From the NCBI GenBank assembly GCA_013314735.1, contig JABUFD010000001.1, forward strand, positions 930,001 to 994,000: a stretch of 64,000 bases of DNA. The letters are read 5' to 3'. This DNA is from Anaerolineae bacterium (lineage in GTDB: Bacteria > Chloroflexota > Anaerolineae > Anaerolineales > Anaerolineaceae). The position numbers and the translations under genes are program-made. The first letter of the stretch is position 1, and every line of letters starts with the position of its first letter. The notes beneath the pieces were generated by a model. That model saw nothing but the letters and a program-made list of their open reading frames with translations, made no database searches and was not told where the DNA came from. This document shows positions 40,674 through 49,970 of the stretch, in pieces.

Positions 40674-41735
40674 TTAAGGTTCCCAGGTGAGGAACTGATG
40701 GAGGATGCGCAGGTTTATGTCGAAGTCGGAGTCTTTGTGGTTGGACAGTTCAATATCGACAGCGGGGATGCCAATTGAAGCAAGGTAATCTGTGAATTGC
40801 CCTGTAAACTCGCATCCTGTAAAGATGGGGGGATAAGGATAAGGCGCAACTTCTGCGATAAATTCTGCAAGGCTAGTGGATATTTCTGTATCAGGATAAC
40901 CACCCGCAAAAATGCCCAAAGCTGCGCTGTGGTAACTGATGACAGCACTCAGATTACGCTGGAGGATGAAGTCATTCAGGGCTGTTACCTCCGGTTCAGA
41001 AAATGGCGCAATACCGCCTGTGATTGGTAGATATTGCCAGCAACCATCAGGGTTCCAGGTGGGTTTCCAATTCATATCCCAATTACGATTCAAGTCGACG
41101 TTGTTGGCGTTGGATCTGCCAGTGTACCCATGAGAATTCGACAGTCCATCAGGGTTTAGCGTGGGCAGTATGTACAGGATCTGATTCTCAGGGATAACCT
41201 CAGGGTGGAGTTCGAGGTACCCGATTAATTCGAATGCAAGATTGGTGGTATTGTACTCATACCCCCCGTGTATACCAGCAATAATCAAACGTTCCTGTTC
41301 GCCAGAACCAAAGCGGTACATTTCCAAAGGAAGCCCGTTGACCGAATAGCCGATAATGAAGGGGTTGCCTTCTTCGAGGTGGTTGGGCTGATTAATGATG
41401 TTTGTTGGTTGGACACCTGCCTGGTTTGCGGCATTTGTGGGTTCCTGTACCGCCAATGTAGGGGAAACTAGGTAGGTATCTGTATCGATAATCCGGTAAT
41501 TTGGGGTGGCTGTTGGCACAAAATTGGGCAATGGAGTGACTGTTGGATAGTGTGTGGGACGATTATCTGGCGTTGAGGAATATGTATCACCAGGCAAGTC
41601 GGCTTCACCAGGCATATCGAGTGGTATTTGCCCTGATTTCGGAAATTGAGGCGACACACAACTTGAGGTTAGAAACAAAAAAACAGCCAGCAGAAAATTT
41701 ATCGGAATTGGTTGGGGTTGTTTGCTAATTTTCAT
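40674..41735 (-). CDS. M14-family zinc carboxypeptidase, lipoprotein
   Basis: 353 residues. The N-terminus has a signal peptide with lipobox LTSSC, then a Pro/Thr-rich linker. The peptidase domain shows the metal site as IAGIHGGYEYNTTNLAFELI (first His and Glu), a substrate Asn-Arg in NANNVDLNRNWD, the third ligand His in ISYHSAALGIF and catalytic Glu in PAVDIELSNHKD. Extracytoplasmic exopeptidase, perhaps acting on peptidoglycan peptides or dietary peptides. The ATG at 41735 overlaps the upstream gene; longer frames have no support. Confidence 0.86.
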   Translation of the reverse strand: MKISKQPQPIPINFLLAVFLFLTSSCVSPQFPKSGQIPLDMPGEADLPGDTYSSTPDNRPTHYPTVTPLPNFVPTATPNYRIIDTDTYLVSPTLAVQEPTNAANQAGVQPTNIINQPNHLEEGNPFIIGYSVNGLPLEMYRFGSGEQERLIIAGIHGGYEYNTTNLAFELIGYLELHPEVIPENQILYILPTLNPDGLSNSHGYTGRSNANNVDLNRNWDMNWKPTWNPDGCWQYLPITGGIAPFSEPEVTALNDFILQRNLSAVISYHSAALGIFAGGYPDTEISTSLAEFIAEVAPYPYPPIFTGCEFTGQFTDYLASIGIPAVDIELSNHKDSDFDINLRILHQFLTWEP

Positions 41736-42273
41736 TCGACTCAAAAATGTATTCCCTGTATTGAATTTCCGGATCACGTAGCGCCAGTCTGTCGATGACG
41801 ATGGATTGGGAAGTGGTTGTAGTGAATGAAACGCTTGTGAGGTCCTCCTCGGTAACGCTGTAGAATAATGATAAATGTGGATGCCACACACAAGCAGGAA
41901 GATACCACTTCTCAAGCAATATTCGTGGGAGAAAACGAAGGAACAATCTGCGAACGTCTTTATATACGTGCCGAATTTGTGAATTTTTCTCAACGAGGAG
42001 AGCCAGGACACCAGCCCTCTTCCAATACTTTACCCCAAGAAGCTGGACACGGAATGGCTCCAATTCACCAGCATATTGTTTGAGCCGGTAGCACAAGTAG
42101 GGAGTAATAATAGGATTACTGTATTGTGCAATGGTGATATGGAGCCATGGAGTAACGACTTTCATCGCATGATATGTTATACCTGCTATCTGGATGATTG
42201 CATTCTGCGAGGAAGCATCGGGGCAAAGCGCAATGATATGGGTTTTTCTGTTGGGTATGCTTTCTTGATCCAT
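41725..42273 (-). CDS. 2H-family (2'-5' RNA ligase-like) phosphoesterase
   Basis: 182 residues. Two His-x-Ser/Thr-x motifs, HITIAQY in the N-terminal half and HLSLFYSV in the C-terminal half (after VWHPHLSLFY), mark the two-histidine fold of 2'-5' RNA ligases and cyclic phosphodiesterases. The start at the ATG 42273 (MDQESIPNRK) is preceded by an AGGT. A longer frame to 42516 reads through the antisense of tRNA-Ser (ERVGFEPTEPCG), a classic false extension. Substrate unknown. Confidence 0.8.
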   Translation of the reverse strand: MDQESIPNRKTHIIALCPDASSQNAIIQIAGITYHAMKVVTPWLHITIAQYSNPIITPYLCYRLKQYAGELEPFRVQLLGVKYWKRAGVLALLVEKNSQIRHVYKDVRRLFLRFLPRILLEKWYLPACVWHPHLSLFYSVTEEDLTSVSFTTTTSQSIVIDRLALRDPEIQYREYIFESNEN

Positions 42274-42338
42274 TGATTGTACCTGTATCACATTATAGTA
42301 AGAAACGTACATAACCCCTAACAGTTTTCTGGATTTCT

Positions 42339-42368
42339 TTGCAAAAAAGGAAATGTGCGTGGTATAAT
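42339..42368 (+). promoter_or_regulatory. Promoter of tRNA-Ser
   Basis: TTGCAA (42339-42344), 18 bases, TATAAT (42363-42368), 42 bases before the tRNA. Confidence 0.6.
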
Positions 42369-42410
42369 CGCAACTCGTAAGCGAAGGTGATTGTTCGATC
42401 ATCTCAAAAT

Positions 42411-42500
42411 GGAGAGGTTGCATAGTCCGGCCTAATGCGCACGCCTGGAGAGCGTGTGAACCGCAAGGTTCCGTGGGTTCGAATCCCACCCTCTCCGCCA
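42411..42500 (+). tRNA. tRNA-Ser (anticodon GGA), with encoded CCA
   Basis: Acceptor GGAGAGG/CCTCTCC, long variable arm (GAACCGCAAGGTTC), anticodon stem CACGC/GCGTG around CTGGAGA (GGA), T loop TTCGAAT, discriminator G and a genomic CCA at 42498-42500, the only one among the five tRNAs of the window. Confidence 0.96.
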
Positions 42501-42503
42501 AAG

Positions 42504-42529
42504 AAAAAACCGGCAACGCCGGTTTTTTT
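42504..42529. terminator. Bidirectional terminator between tRNA-Ser and rpoD
   Basis: A-run, CCGGC-AAC-GCCGG and T-run; works for tRNA-Ser (plus) and for rpoD (minus). Confidence 0.88.
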
Positions 42530-42565
42530 GTTGTCTTTACTTTGTGTAACGAATGTTTTTGAACC

Positions 42566-43759
42566 TCAGTCGCCCAGATAGTCCCGTAATTTGTGCCTGA
42601 CCGAGGGGTGGCGGAGACGACTGAGCGCCTGGGCTTCTATTTGTCGAACGCGCTCCCGGGTCACACCCATCTTGCGTCCTACTTCTTCCAATGTGTACGC
42701 CTGGCCATCCAGGAGGCCATAACGGAGTTGCAGGATTCTGACTTCACGCGGTGGCAGATCATCCAGCACCTGTGATAAGTGTTCTTTAAGCAGGTTGTAG
42801 GTGGCTGATTCATCCGGTGCAGGTGCTTCATCATCTTCGATAAAATCACCAAGGACAGAATCTTCTTCATCGTCGGTGGGCGTCTCCAGAGAAAGTGGAC
42901 GACGGGCAACCTGAATCATGTTCTCGACCTTTTTCGGGGTCACTTCCAGAGCTTCTGCCAGTTCTTCAACCGAGGGTTCGCGCCCGAGCCGCTGGGTTAA
43001 TTGGTGCTGTAAACGGAGCAGTTTATTAATCTGGTCACCCATGTGTACTGGTACGCGGATGGTTCGGCCTTGATCGGCAATAGCCCGGGTGACTGCTTGC
43101 CGAATCCACCATGTGGCGTAGGTCGAGAATTTGTGGCCACGGCGATAATCGAATTTTTTCGTCGCGCGGATCAGACCGATGTTGCCTTCCTGAATCAAAT
43201 CCAAAAAATGGACGCCTCGCCCCATATATTTTTTTGCAACGCTGATGACCAGACGCGAATTTGCCGTGATCAAATGCTCACGGCCTTCCCAGCCATCTTC
43301 AATCAAACGCCGGAGTTCGCTGCGGCGAATCGGTTCGACTTTGCCGCGCGCGAGTTCTTCACGAGCCATTCTCCCTCGCTCAATACGCTGTGCCAGATCG
43401 ACCTCTTCTTCCGCTGTAAGCAGGGGAACCCGACTGACCTCTTTGAGGTAGAGGCCGATGGTGTCATCTGTGTCGATATTGGCCAGGTCATCTGAAAATA
43501 ACTGGGGTTCATCAACATCATCATCAAGCTCTTCATCGGAGGGTTCTTCCAGGGTTTCATCATCGATGTAGGGTATACCGGCAGACATAAGCGCACTAAA
43601 GGCTTCTTCCAGTTGCCCAACATCTTGCTCTGCCTCTGGAAAATAGACCAGAATGTCATCTATTGTTAAGTATGATTTTCTACGTCCGTAATCGATTAAA
43701 CGAGCAATTGCGGAATAATTCAGATCATCATGGTTAACGCCTAGAATTTCCTTTTTCAT
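42566..43759 (-). CDS. rpoD: Primary sigma factor RpoD (sigma-70 family)
   Basis: 397 residues. Regions 1.2 to 4: DTIGLYLKEVSRVPLLTAEE, core motif ANSRLVISVAKKYMGRG, LDLIQEGNIGLIRATKKFDY, RGHKFSTYATWWIRQAVTRA, region 3 and the helix-turn-helix YTLEEVGRKMGVTRERVRQI. The N-terminal 90 residues are acidic, as in primary sigmas. The GAGAGGT before the ATG is a fair ribosome site. Directs transcription of housekeeping promoters like those noted here. Confidence 0.95.
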   Translation of the reverse strand: MKKEILGVNHDDLNYSAIARLIDYGRRKSYLTIDDILVYFPEAEQDVGQLEEAFSALMSAGIPYIDDETLEEPSDEELDDDVDEPQLFSDDLANIDTDDTIGLYLKEVSRVPLLTAEEEVDLAQRIERGRMAREELARGKVEPIRRSELRRLIEDGWEGREHLITANSRLVISVAKKYMGRGVHFLDLIQEGNIGLIRATKKFDYRRGHKFSTYATWWIRQAVTRAIADQGRTIRVPVHMGDQINKLLRLQHQLTQRLGREPSVEELAEALEVTPKKVENMIQVARRPLSLETPTDDEEDSVLGDFIEDDEAPAPDESATYNLLKEHLSQVLDDLPPREVRILQLRYGLLDGQAYTLEEVGRKMGVTRERVRQIEAQALSRLRHPSVRHKLRDYLGD

Positions 43760-43872
43760 TAAATATCAACTACCTCTCAATTTGCGAAATTTAAGGATAA
43801 ATCAACTCATAAAAGATGCCCCATTCGAGCTAATTTATCCCTTTGTTCATTTACAACTCAAATCTATAACCT

Positions 43873-43901
43873 AGAATACACTTTTTTTTTACAAATTACA
43901 A
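43873..43901 (-). promoter_or_regulatory. Likely promoter of rpoD
   Basis: Minus strand TTGTAA (43896-43901), 17 bases with a run of nine A, then TATTCT (43873-43878). Leader about 110 bases. The rest of 43760-44004 is AT-rich with no further feature seen. Confidence 0.55.
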
Positions 43902-44004
43902 TAGTTTATGAGCAATCTATTATTCCATTTCGCTGGGAATTGGATTATGATTTAACATTCTTGGTTCTATCAAATGCCGAATTTGTTGTCTGGTTTTGAA
44001 TCTT

Positions 44005-45183
44005 TCAGCGAGTAAACGACCCCGTCATATCAGTCGGCCCTTGATTTTGACTGGAATTTTTTGTGAATACCGATTTCTCACATAAGCCGTTGAGGAATGT
44101 TTCATATGCATTCGCATCAATCGGCATTCTTACCGGCTTTTCCTGAAAAGATGAATACAGAATGGCGTTTCCCAACGAGACTGAATGTATGCCTTCAGGA
44201 GCAGGGGCGATCAATGTCTCATTGACCTGGATGGCGTTCACAAAATTCTGGAGTATATCTCGATGGGGATGGCCAGTGTCTGCTGGATATGGAATGGTTA
44301 TCGGCCAATTTTCAACCTTATCAAAGGCTTTTTTCGACTGATGAATGGCGTCCAACATGGATGTGCGGTTGCGGTAAAACAAAATTGAATTATTCTCACA
44401 GACCAGTTTTCCATTTTCACCAACAATCTCCAATCGATTTGAGCCTGGTGATTCGGCGGTTGTTGTGATAAAGTGTCCTACCATACCGTTCTCATGCTCA
44501 AAGTAGCCAGTTACTTCATCTTCAACCTCGATATGATGGTATTTGCCAATGCCGGTAAATCCCCAAACCTTCGCCGGCATGCCGACCAGCCATTGATAGA
44601 GGTCAAGATTATGGGGGCATTGATTCAAAAGCACGCCCCCGCCCTCACCTTGCCAGGTGGCACGCCAGCCGCCCATATCATAATAGTATTGTGTTCTGAA
44701 CCAATCGGTAATAATCCAGGTGGTTCGGATGAGTTTGCCCAATTCACCCGAAGCAATTAAATCTTTGACCTTGCGCCAATAACCCAGGGTGCGCTGTTGA
44801 AACATGGCAGCGAAAACAAGTTTTGGAAATTTTTCCGCGGCCTTGTAATACGCGGCAATCATTTTCTGCGCATCGGCTGCGTGAACCGCAATCGGTTTCT
44901 CTGTAAGTACATGTTTCCCATTCATCATGGCCTCTATGGCGATGGGGGTGTGGAAATAGTGGGGGGTTGCGATCACAAGGCCATCAATCTCTGGGGAATT
45001 GATGCACTCCTGCGCGTTTGTAAAAAAAGGCACACCCAGTTTTGTTCCTGCCTGTTTTGCTTTTTCAGGGATGATATCACATACAGCAGCCAGTTTCGCG
45101 TTGGGTATTTGCTGGATATCATTAGTGTGGGGTATACCCATATTTCCCAGACCAATTACGGCTAACTTGATTTTGTCTTTCAT
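44005..45183 (-). CDS. Gfo/Idh/MocA-family oxidoreductase
   Basis: 392 residues. Rossmann fold LAVIGLGNMGIPHT and the family's EKP catalytic motif in KHVLTEKPIAVHAADA, with MGGWRATWQGEGGGVLLNQCPHN leading to the conserved His. Such enzymes act on sugars or their nucleotide derivatives with NAD(P). The start overlaps the sulfotransferase stop (ATGA) and the operon gives it a likely place in modification of a surface glycan. Residue specificity cannot be read. Confidence 0.9.
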   Translation of the reverse strand: MKDKIKLAVIGLGNMGIPHTNDIQQIPNAKLAAVCDIIPEKAKQAGTKLGVPFFTNAQECINSPEIDGLVIATPHYFHTPIAIEAMMNGKHVLTEKPIAVHAADAQKMIAAYYKAAEKFPKLVFAAMFQQRTLGYWRKVKDLIASGELGKLIRTTWIITDWFRTQYYYDMGGWRATWQGEGGGVLLNQCPHNLDLYQWLVGMPAKVWGFTGIGKYHHIEVEDEVTGYFEHENGMVGHFITTTAESPGSNRLEIVGENGKLVCENNSILFYRNRTSMLDAIHQSKKAFDKVENWPITIPYPADTGHPHRDILQNFVNAIQVNETLIAPAPEGIHSVSLGNAILYSSFQEKPVRMPIDANAYETFLNGLCEKSVFTKNSSQNQGPTDMTGSFTR

Positions 45184-46136
45184 AAACCAACTCCTTGTTT
45201 TGATGTGATTGTGTTTCCCTGTTTGGCACTTTGGTTCAAGCGGATTCGCTGTGCATTAACCTCATTTTCCATTGCAATAATTTCTGCGACACTCAAAGGC
45301 CCATCTGGCATTCCGGGTTGGGTACTTCGTGTTCCTTGATTTGTGAGGGGATACCCAAAGAATTCGAGCACTGGTTTGGAAACGAGATGGATGTTATGGA
45401 GTTGCTCTTCCGTGAGTATTGTTCCCCATTGCCCCGCTTGACCAGCACGAGCATGTTCAGGTTTTTCCGCATGCATTACCTCGAAGCTGACCATTTTCTT
45501 TATTTCGCGCCGTTGGCTGGCAGGAGGATCAAATCCCAAGAATTTGGCAAGAGCTCTTAATTCTTTGTCAAAATTGGCCAACAACCTTTCATAAAACACG
45601 AAGTAAATGGGTAACTCATCTTTGTGTTTTAGGTAACTGAGGACATGTTTTGACCAATTATGAACCAGTGCAAAATGCCGATTCTGCAAGAATTCTTCAG
45701 CTGTATTGCCATGTGGAGTAGGGCGGTAAGTTTGCATTTTTTCGCTGAACATATACCTGGAATTGGAGATCAATACATCACGCGGGTCGCGGATGATATA
45801 TACTATTCGATCGATTTGTTTATATTGATCAAGATGCGCATTGACAAAATGGGAGTGGGTCCACAAGTGGGAGTTTTCTGAAAGGTAAGCAGAAAAATTG
45901 TGAATGTGGAGGGTAGATTTGTGAGAAGGATCCCAAAAAATGCCTTCATCCAGGAATTGCACAACGTCATGATTGAAGGTCTGGTCAATATCGTGAACGG
46001 AGGACATGGTAATGAAGTCGCGGTATTTCGCCACATAACTATGAAACGGTGTACGGGTTACGTCAAAAAGACCGCGGATGGTGCGGTATACCCATAGGTT
46101 TCCACTCCGGGGAATGCCCGCCTGTAAAAAAACCAT
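45180..46136 (-). CDS. Sulfotransferase (PAPS-dependent)
   Basis: 318 residues. The PAPS-binding 5'-phosphosulfate loop reads GIPRSGNLWVYRTI (typical PKSGTTWL-like), the 3'-phosphate site IIRDPRDVLISNSRYM and the C-terminal RAGQAGQWGTILTEEQL corresponds to the RKGxxGDW region. It would put sulfate on a hydroxyl, most likely of a glycan. The ATG shares bases with the previous stop (TAATG), so it is translated with the interrupted glycosyltransferase. A C-terminal extension follows the core. Confidence 0.87.
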   Translation of the reverse strand: MVFLQAGIPRSGNLWVYRTIRGLFDVTRTPFHSYVAKYRDFITMSSVHDIDQTFNHDVVQFLDEGIFWDPSHKSTLHIHNFSAYLSENSHLWTHSHFVNAHLDQYKQIDRIVYIIRDPRDVLISNSRYMFSEKMQTYRPTPHGNTAEEFLQNRHFALVHNWSKHVLSYLKHKDELPIYFVFYERLLANFDKELRALAKFLGFDPPASQRREIKKMVSFEVMHAEKPEHARAGQAGQWGTILTEEQLHNIHLVSKPVLEFFGYPLTNQGTRSTQPGMPDGPLSVAEIIAMENEVNAQRIRLNQSAKQGNTITSKQGVGL

Positions 46137-47257
46137 TACCTTGTCCCTTTGCCTTTCAGAAAATGGATGATTTGTGCGACATGGAAGAAATTATACATTT
46201 TCTTCAGCAATGTGCGCAGCCGTGCCTTGGCCCACCTGCCAAATTGCTTTAGCGGGATCACCCTTTTTAGGGTTAGTAACATCTTTTTTCCGTATTTCGA
46301 TAGATCGCGGTGGGTCTTGATAACTTCGTGCCTGAGTGGCAGAAGTCGATTTCTCACATATTGTGCCAACCCCTGCGCATAGCCATAATAAAAGCAACTA
46401 AGTTTCAGATATTCCGCCCAAACACCCCCGGCAAAATGAACAATTGTTGGCACTTTTCCGGAATTCCGGTGAGACAACATCAGGGAAGAAGAGGAAAGTG
46501 AATATTCTTTGTAAACGTCATTACACAGGTGTACTACCTCAGAAGGGGGGAGCAGGCAAATTTTGTTAAAGTTCATATTTTTCCGGACGAAACATCGGAA
46601 ATAATCCTGATCGTGCCATGCGTTTTTTCGAGGATACGCGGGGTCCGTAGTCCCGTAATCCGCGAAAGGTTCCGTTGTCATAAATTCTACCAATTCATGC
46701 AGGAAGGTTTCTATCGGGCGAATTCCACCGGCAAGTACCCCCGTATTGATTTCATGATGATAATTCGAGAATTCCTCCTGCGTGAAATGACCGTTCTGAA
46801 TTGCCCTCCCCAATTGTGATACAGCTCAGGGAATCTGGGCTGTCGGATTCACCTGAGCGCTATAACAGATCTGGTTTAATTGAATAGGAGATAAGAGGTC
46901 GGGTAAGGAACGTTGAACCAAGATGTCAGGGTCGAGATAGCACAGGAAATTAAAATCAACATCAAATTGCAGAATTGCTTCAAGAATAAACAGGGGTTTG
47001 GCAATTTTTCCCAGCGCGTGTTTCTCTGAACGAAGTAATGTTTCCCAATAGTTAGACATATCCTGAGGTATCAGGTGATACAGAATCGATCGCTGTGTTA
47101 AAATTTTCAATGATTTGGGTGACAATCGGTCGGATAAAAAAATAAAACGTCCCTGGAAATTTCCGCGATTGGGATCCCGGAGTGACTCTACCATTCTAAC
47201 AAGGAATGGTATTTGACCATCATTACCGTTTGAAATGACTAAAATGCGTTTCTCCAT
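46136..47257 (-). pseudogene. Glycosyltransferase with in-frame TGA
   Basis: Two parts in one frame. The first (47257-46829) begins MEKRILVISNGNDGQIP and holds the DxD motif in FLCYLDPDILVQRSLP; it stops at a TGA (46826-46828, codon 144). The second (46825-46139) continues at once in the same frame for about 229 residues with NYHHEINTGVLAGGI, and no other stop. The joined protein (about 373 codons) fits a GT-A-type glycosyltransferase. Both ends are coupled to neighbours. A C to T change of a CGA arginine codon is the simplest cause; selenocysteine is unlikely here. Confidence 0.75.
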
Positions 47258-47261
47258 ACCA

Positions 47262-48491
47262 TTAAAAAAGGTTCTCGAAATCGACGAATTCGAATTCATG
47301 TAATGCGCTACCAGGGGTCGCGTTAAATATAGTTACCCCACGGGATTCGAGTACATGCCTTGCATGTCGATATGCTTGCTCTGCATAAACCGGACGTGGT
47401 GGAACAAAAAACCTATCTTCGCCTTGTGTGTAGCGCTGGTCGAAATGAGTGGGGTGGGATGCATCTGATGAGCGCCAAAAAGCGGGTTGCGATTTTGTTT
47501 GAGCCTGACGCCTGAATGGCTTGATGATTTTCCTGGCAAGATCGACAGTCATGCGGGTCAGTGGATTTTTATCAAACCAACGATTTCCATCAATCATGCC
47601 CATCTTCCTTTGATCTAAGCTGTAGTTATGGTCCATGCCAACCAGATAGATCGGATTGCAGCCCATAATGGCTGCGATTTGAATCAAGAAGTAGGAAACA
47701 CTCCAACCCAGATATAGCATGTCAGGCCCTGAGGCAAACGCCGGTTCTCCCGGCTTAACGCCAAATTTGTGGGGAACCGGACACGCATTTTCGAACTGAA
47801 ACAAAGGTAAATATTGAAACGGGAAGAACTTAATCATATTTACCGGAACATTATCCTCATATTCATGTTGGTAGTGCTCAATTTGAAGCCGATCAACAAT
47901 TCCCCAGTAGGTAAATTGGTAACCCCACCCGTCAAAACCGAGATAGCATCGGTTCGAACCAAATGTAATTTCATTCTGCAGCAACGACATATCAATTTCG
48001 TTCAAGCTTGGGCCGTTACCAACAATGAATGCACGGTGTCCCTTATGCAGATTGATAAACTCGTCCAGCAAATACGGAATCTTCAAGAGGCGTACCCCAT
48101 GATAACTATATAGTTCAAAAACGCGGAAGCCCAATTGCCATAAAATTTTGATGGTTTTGTAATTATCTTGAATTTTGGGGAAAACTCCGCCTTCGATAAA
48201 TTTGGCATGATCGACGTTATAAAACCCCGGGAGGATTACCTTTGCCGATGAGTGTAAATCAAGTTTGTTGGCAACGGACGCATTTTCGCCAGGATGCTGA
48301 GGATGAATGGGGAGTATTTGAATCAATGCATCGGAAGGTAGCAGGATTAGTCTATGAACAGCTTCCTGAACAGCATCAAACTTCATCTGAGTCGTCAAGA
48401 TTATCAGAGGTTGATCCGGGGTATATTGTTCTCTCATCCATTCGACCAGCAAGTCGATACTTTCTTTTGCCATCACAGCGACGTATTGCAA
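47262..48491 (-). CDS. DUF115 (MptE-like) family protein of glycan cluster
   Basis: About 409 residues. The DUF115 signature is seen in FIVGNGPSLNEIDMSLLQNE, then SNRCYLGFD and YLVGMDHNYS. Relatives (Maf-type flagellin glycosylation proteins, archaeal MptE) occur in polysaccharide and flagellin glycosylation loci. A TTG at 48491 has GGAG at 8 bases; ATG 48473 and GTG 48500 are alternatives. First gene of the glycan cluster and perhaps downstream of yhhQ, 56 bases away. Exact reaction unknown. Confidence 0.75.
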   Translation of the reverse strand: MQYVAVMAKESIDLLVEWMREQYTPDQPLIILTTQMKFDAVQEAVHRLILLPSDALIQILPIHPQHPGENASVANKLDLHSSAKVILPGFYNVDHAKFIEGGVFPKIQDNYKTIKILWQLGFRVFELYSYHGVRLLKIPYLLDEFINLHKGHRAFIVGNGPSLNEIDMSLLQNEITFGSNRCYLGFDGWGYQFTYWGIVDRLQIEHYQHEYEDNVPVNMIKFFPFQYLPLFQFENACPVPHKFGVKPGEPAFASGPDMLYLGWSVSYFLIQIAAIMGCNPIYLVGMDHNYSLDQRKMGMIDGNRWFDKNPLTRMTVDLARKIIKPFRRQAQTKSQPAFWRSSDASHPTHFDQRYTQGEDRFFVPPRPVYAEQAYRHARHVLESRGVTIFNATPGSALHEFEFVDFENLF

Positions 48492-48546
48492 TTGCCACAC
48501 TCCACAATCGATTTATCAAAATTATTATAAGACAGAAACCCAGGTA

Positions 48547-49152
48547 TCATGGCAATTCATTTGTTTTTTCTTTCACCAGGTAAATTCCAGGGATACTAAA
48601 CACGGTAATCCCGACTTTGACCAGAATGTTCGACAGGACAATCGACCAGACCACTTGTGGAGGATAGACTCCCCCGAAAGCTATCCAGCAGAAAATCAGC
48701 GAATCGATGGGTATGCTGACTGCGTTTGACACAAGTACACGCAACCATTGCTGCTTATGTTGATGTCTGTTGACCCATGCCTGGTAAATTTCGGTATCTG
48801 TTAATTCTGATAATACTTCGGCGATGATCGATGCAATCACAATCCGCCAGACCGGGCTAAGCACACTATTAAATGCATCCTGTGGACCGACACTTGGATC
48901 AGCAGGAAGAATGGAAACAAGCCAGAACATGAAGGCCATCAAGAGATTGATCACTCCACCTGCCATCACGATCATTCTGGCGTTTTTTACTCCAGCTGTT
49001 TTATGAACCATATCGCGAAGGGTAAATGTTAACGCATATATCAAGGTGCCCCCATCAACAGATAAGCCGGCGATCTGGAGTATTTTTAGGCTGGATATAT
49101 CTGCAATCATTTGGGCTGCTATGTAAGCGGTAGCGATCAGGATTGGTTGCAT
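48547..49152 (-). CDS. yhhQ: Queuosine precursor transporter (YhhQ/DUF165)
   Basis: 201 residues with about six membrane helices. The family pattern is in IADISSLKILQIAGLSVDGG, TFTLRDMVHKTAG and the end IPIDSLIFCWIAFGG; these VUT/DUF165 proteins import 7-deazaguanine precursors of queuosine. No preQ1 riboswitch was seen upstream. The ATG at 49152 follows AAAGGA at 8 bases; a frame to 49371 has no support. Divergent from the FHA gene. Confidence 0.85.
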   Translation of the reverse strand: MQPILIATAYIAAQMIADISSLKILQIAGLSVDGGTLIYALTFTLRDMVHKTAGVKNARMIVMAGGVINLLMAFMFWLVSILPADPSVGPQDAFNSVLSPVWRIVIASIIAEVLSELTDTEIYQAWVNRHQHKQQWLRVLVSNAVSIPIDSLIFCWIAFGGVYPPQVVWSIVLSNILVKVGITVFSIPGIYLVKEKTNELP

Positions 49153-49165
49153 CAGGAAATTCCTT

Positions 49166-49193
49166 TTGTTTATTCTGTAAAAATCATTATAAT
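49166..49193 (+). promoter_or_regulatory. Possible promoter of the FHA gene
   Basis: TTGTTT (49166-49171), 16 bases, TATAAT (49188-49193); leader about 35 bases. Lies in the region shared with yhhQ. Confidence 0.45.
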
Positions 49194-49236
49194 TTATATT
49201 ATGGTATTCACCCAGTTCATCAAGGGAGACTAAATT

Positions 49237-49956
49237 ATGGCTTACAAATTGATCGCGCAAAAAGGACCTTCGGCAGGGACATCTTATACCCTGGATCAAC
49301 AAGAAATTTTTATGGGAAGGGATTTGAGCAATGATATCGTTGTGAACGACCCGGAAATTTCGCGAAGGCATGCCCGTTTCTACAAGCAGGGTGATCGTTT
49401 TGTGGTAGAAGATCTTGGCTCAACGAATGGTACGGTTGTCAATGGCCAACGGATCAGAGGCCCGCTCCAATTAAGCAACCAGGACCACATAACAATTGGG
49501 CAGAGCATTGGCTTTACCTTCATTGATGATAAGCCGCCCGTTATAAATTCGGACGCTACTGTGGCGGCCGATGCGTTTATCCCTATGGACCTGGACGCAA
49601 CGATGATGGCGTCTGAAAAGGACGCTCTTGATATTTCAACACCGCCCGTTTTTGAGACCCCTCCGCCTCAAATTCCGACAGAATTTTCCAGAGCACCTGA
49701 CTTTTCTCAACCCGAACCTATCCCAAGCCTGGAAACGCCGCAATGGCAGCCACCTGCTCCGTCGTCGCAGCAGCCTGTGAAACCGACATCAAAAAAACCG
49801 CAAGCCGCCGGAAAGAAGAAGATTCCCATCTGGTTGATAATCGTGGTCATTTTACTGTTGCTGGCTTGCCTGTGTGTAGGGGGGTTGGTGGTGATTGACC
49901 AGATGAACTTGTGGTGCGACATTCTGCCATTCCTGCCGGGTTGCCCGGTCATTTGA
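49237..49956 (+). CDS. FHA-domain protein with C-terminal membrane anchor
   Basis: 239 residues. N-terminal FHA domain: FMGRDLSNDIVVNDPEISRR, HARFYKQGDRFVVEDLGSTN and GTVVNGQRI, with the phosphothreonine-binding Arg, Ser, His and Asn. A Pro-rich linker (about 120-190) leads to one membrane helix near 193-215 (IPIWLIIVVILLLLACLCVG) and a short Cys-containing tail. Orientation would keep the FHA in the cytosol. AGGGAG precedes the ATG. It could recruit proteins phosphorylated by the window's kinases to the membrane (inference). Confidence 0.9.
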   Translation: MAYKLIAQKGPSAGTSYTLDQQEIFMGRDLSNDIVVNDPEISRRHARFYKQGDRFVVEDLGSTNGTVVNGQRIRGPLQLSNQDHITIGQSIGFTFIDDKPPVINSDATVAADAFIPMDLDATMMASEKDALDISTPPVFETPPPQIPTEFSRAPDFSQPEPIPSLETPQWQPPAPSSQQPVKPTSKKPQAAGKKKIPIWLIIVVILLLLACLCVGGLVVIDQMNLWCDILPFLPGCPVI

Positions 49957-49970
49957 CCCAGGAGATATCG

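Noticed and set aside
42274-42516. N-terminal extension of the 2H phosphoesterase (ERVGFEPTE sequence)
   Set aside because: It is the antisense translation of the tRNA-Ser gene, a known false product; the ATG at 42273 fits the fold.
46790-46830. Selenocysteine insertion at the TGA
   Set aside because: The short hairpin after it lacks the loop features of bacterial SECIS elements, and glycosyltransferases are not selenoproteins.
49153-49236. PreQ1 riboswitch before yhhQ
   Set aside because: The leader is short, AT-rich and shows no preQ1 motif.
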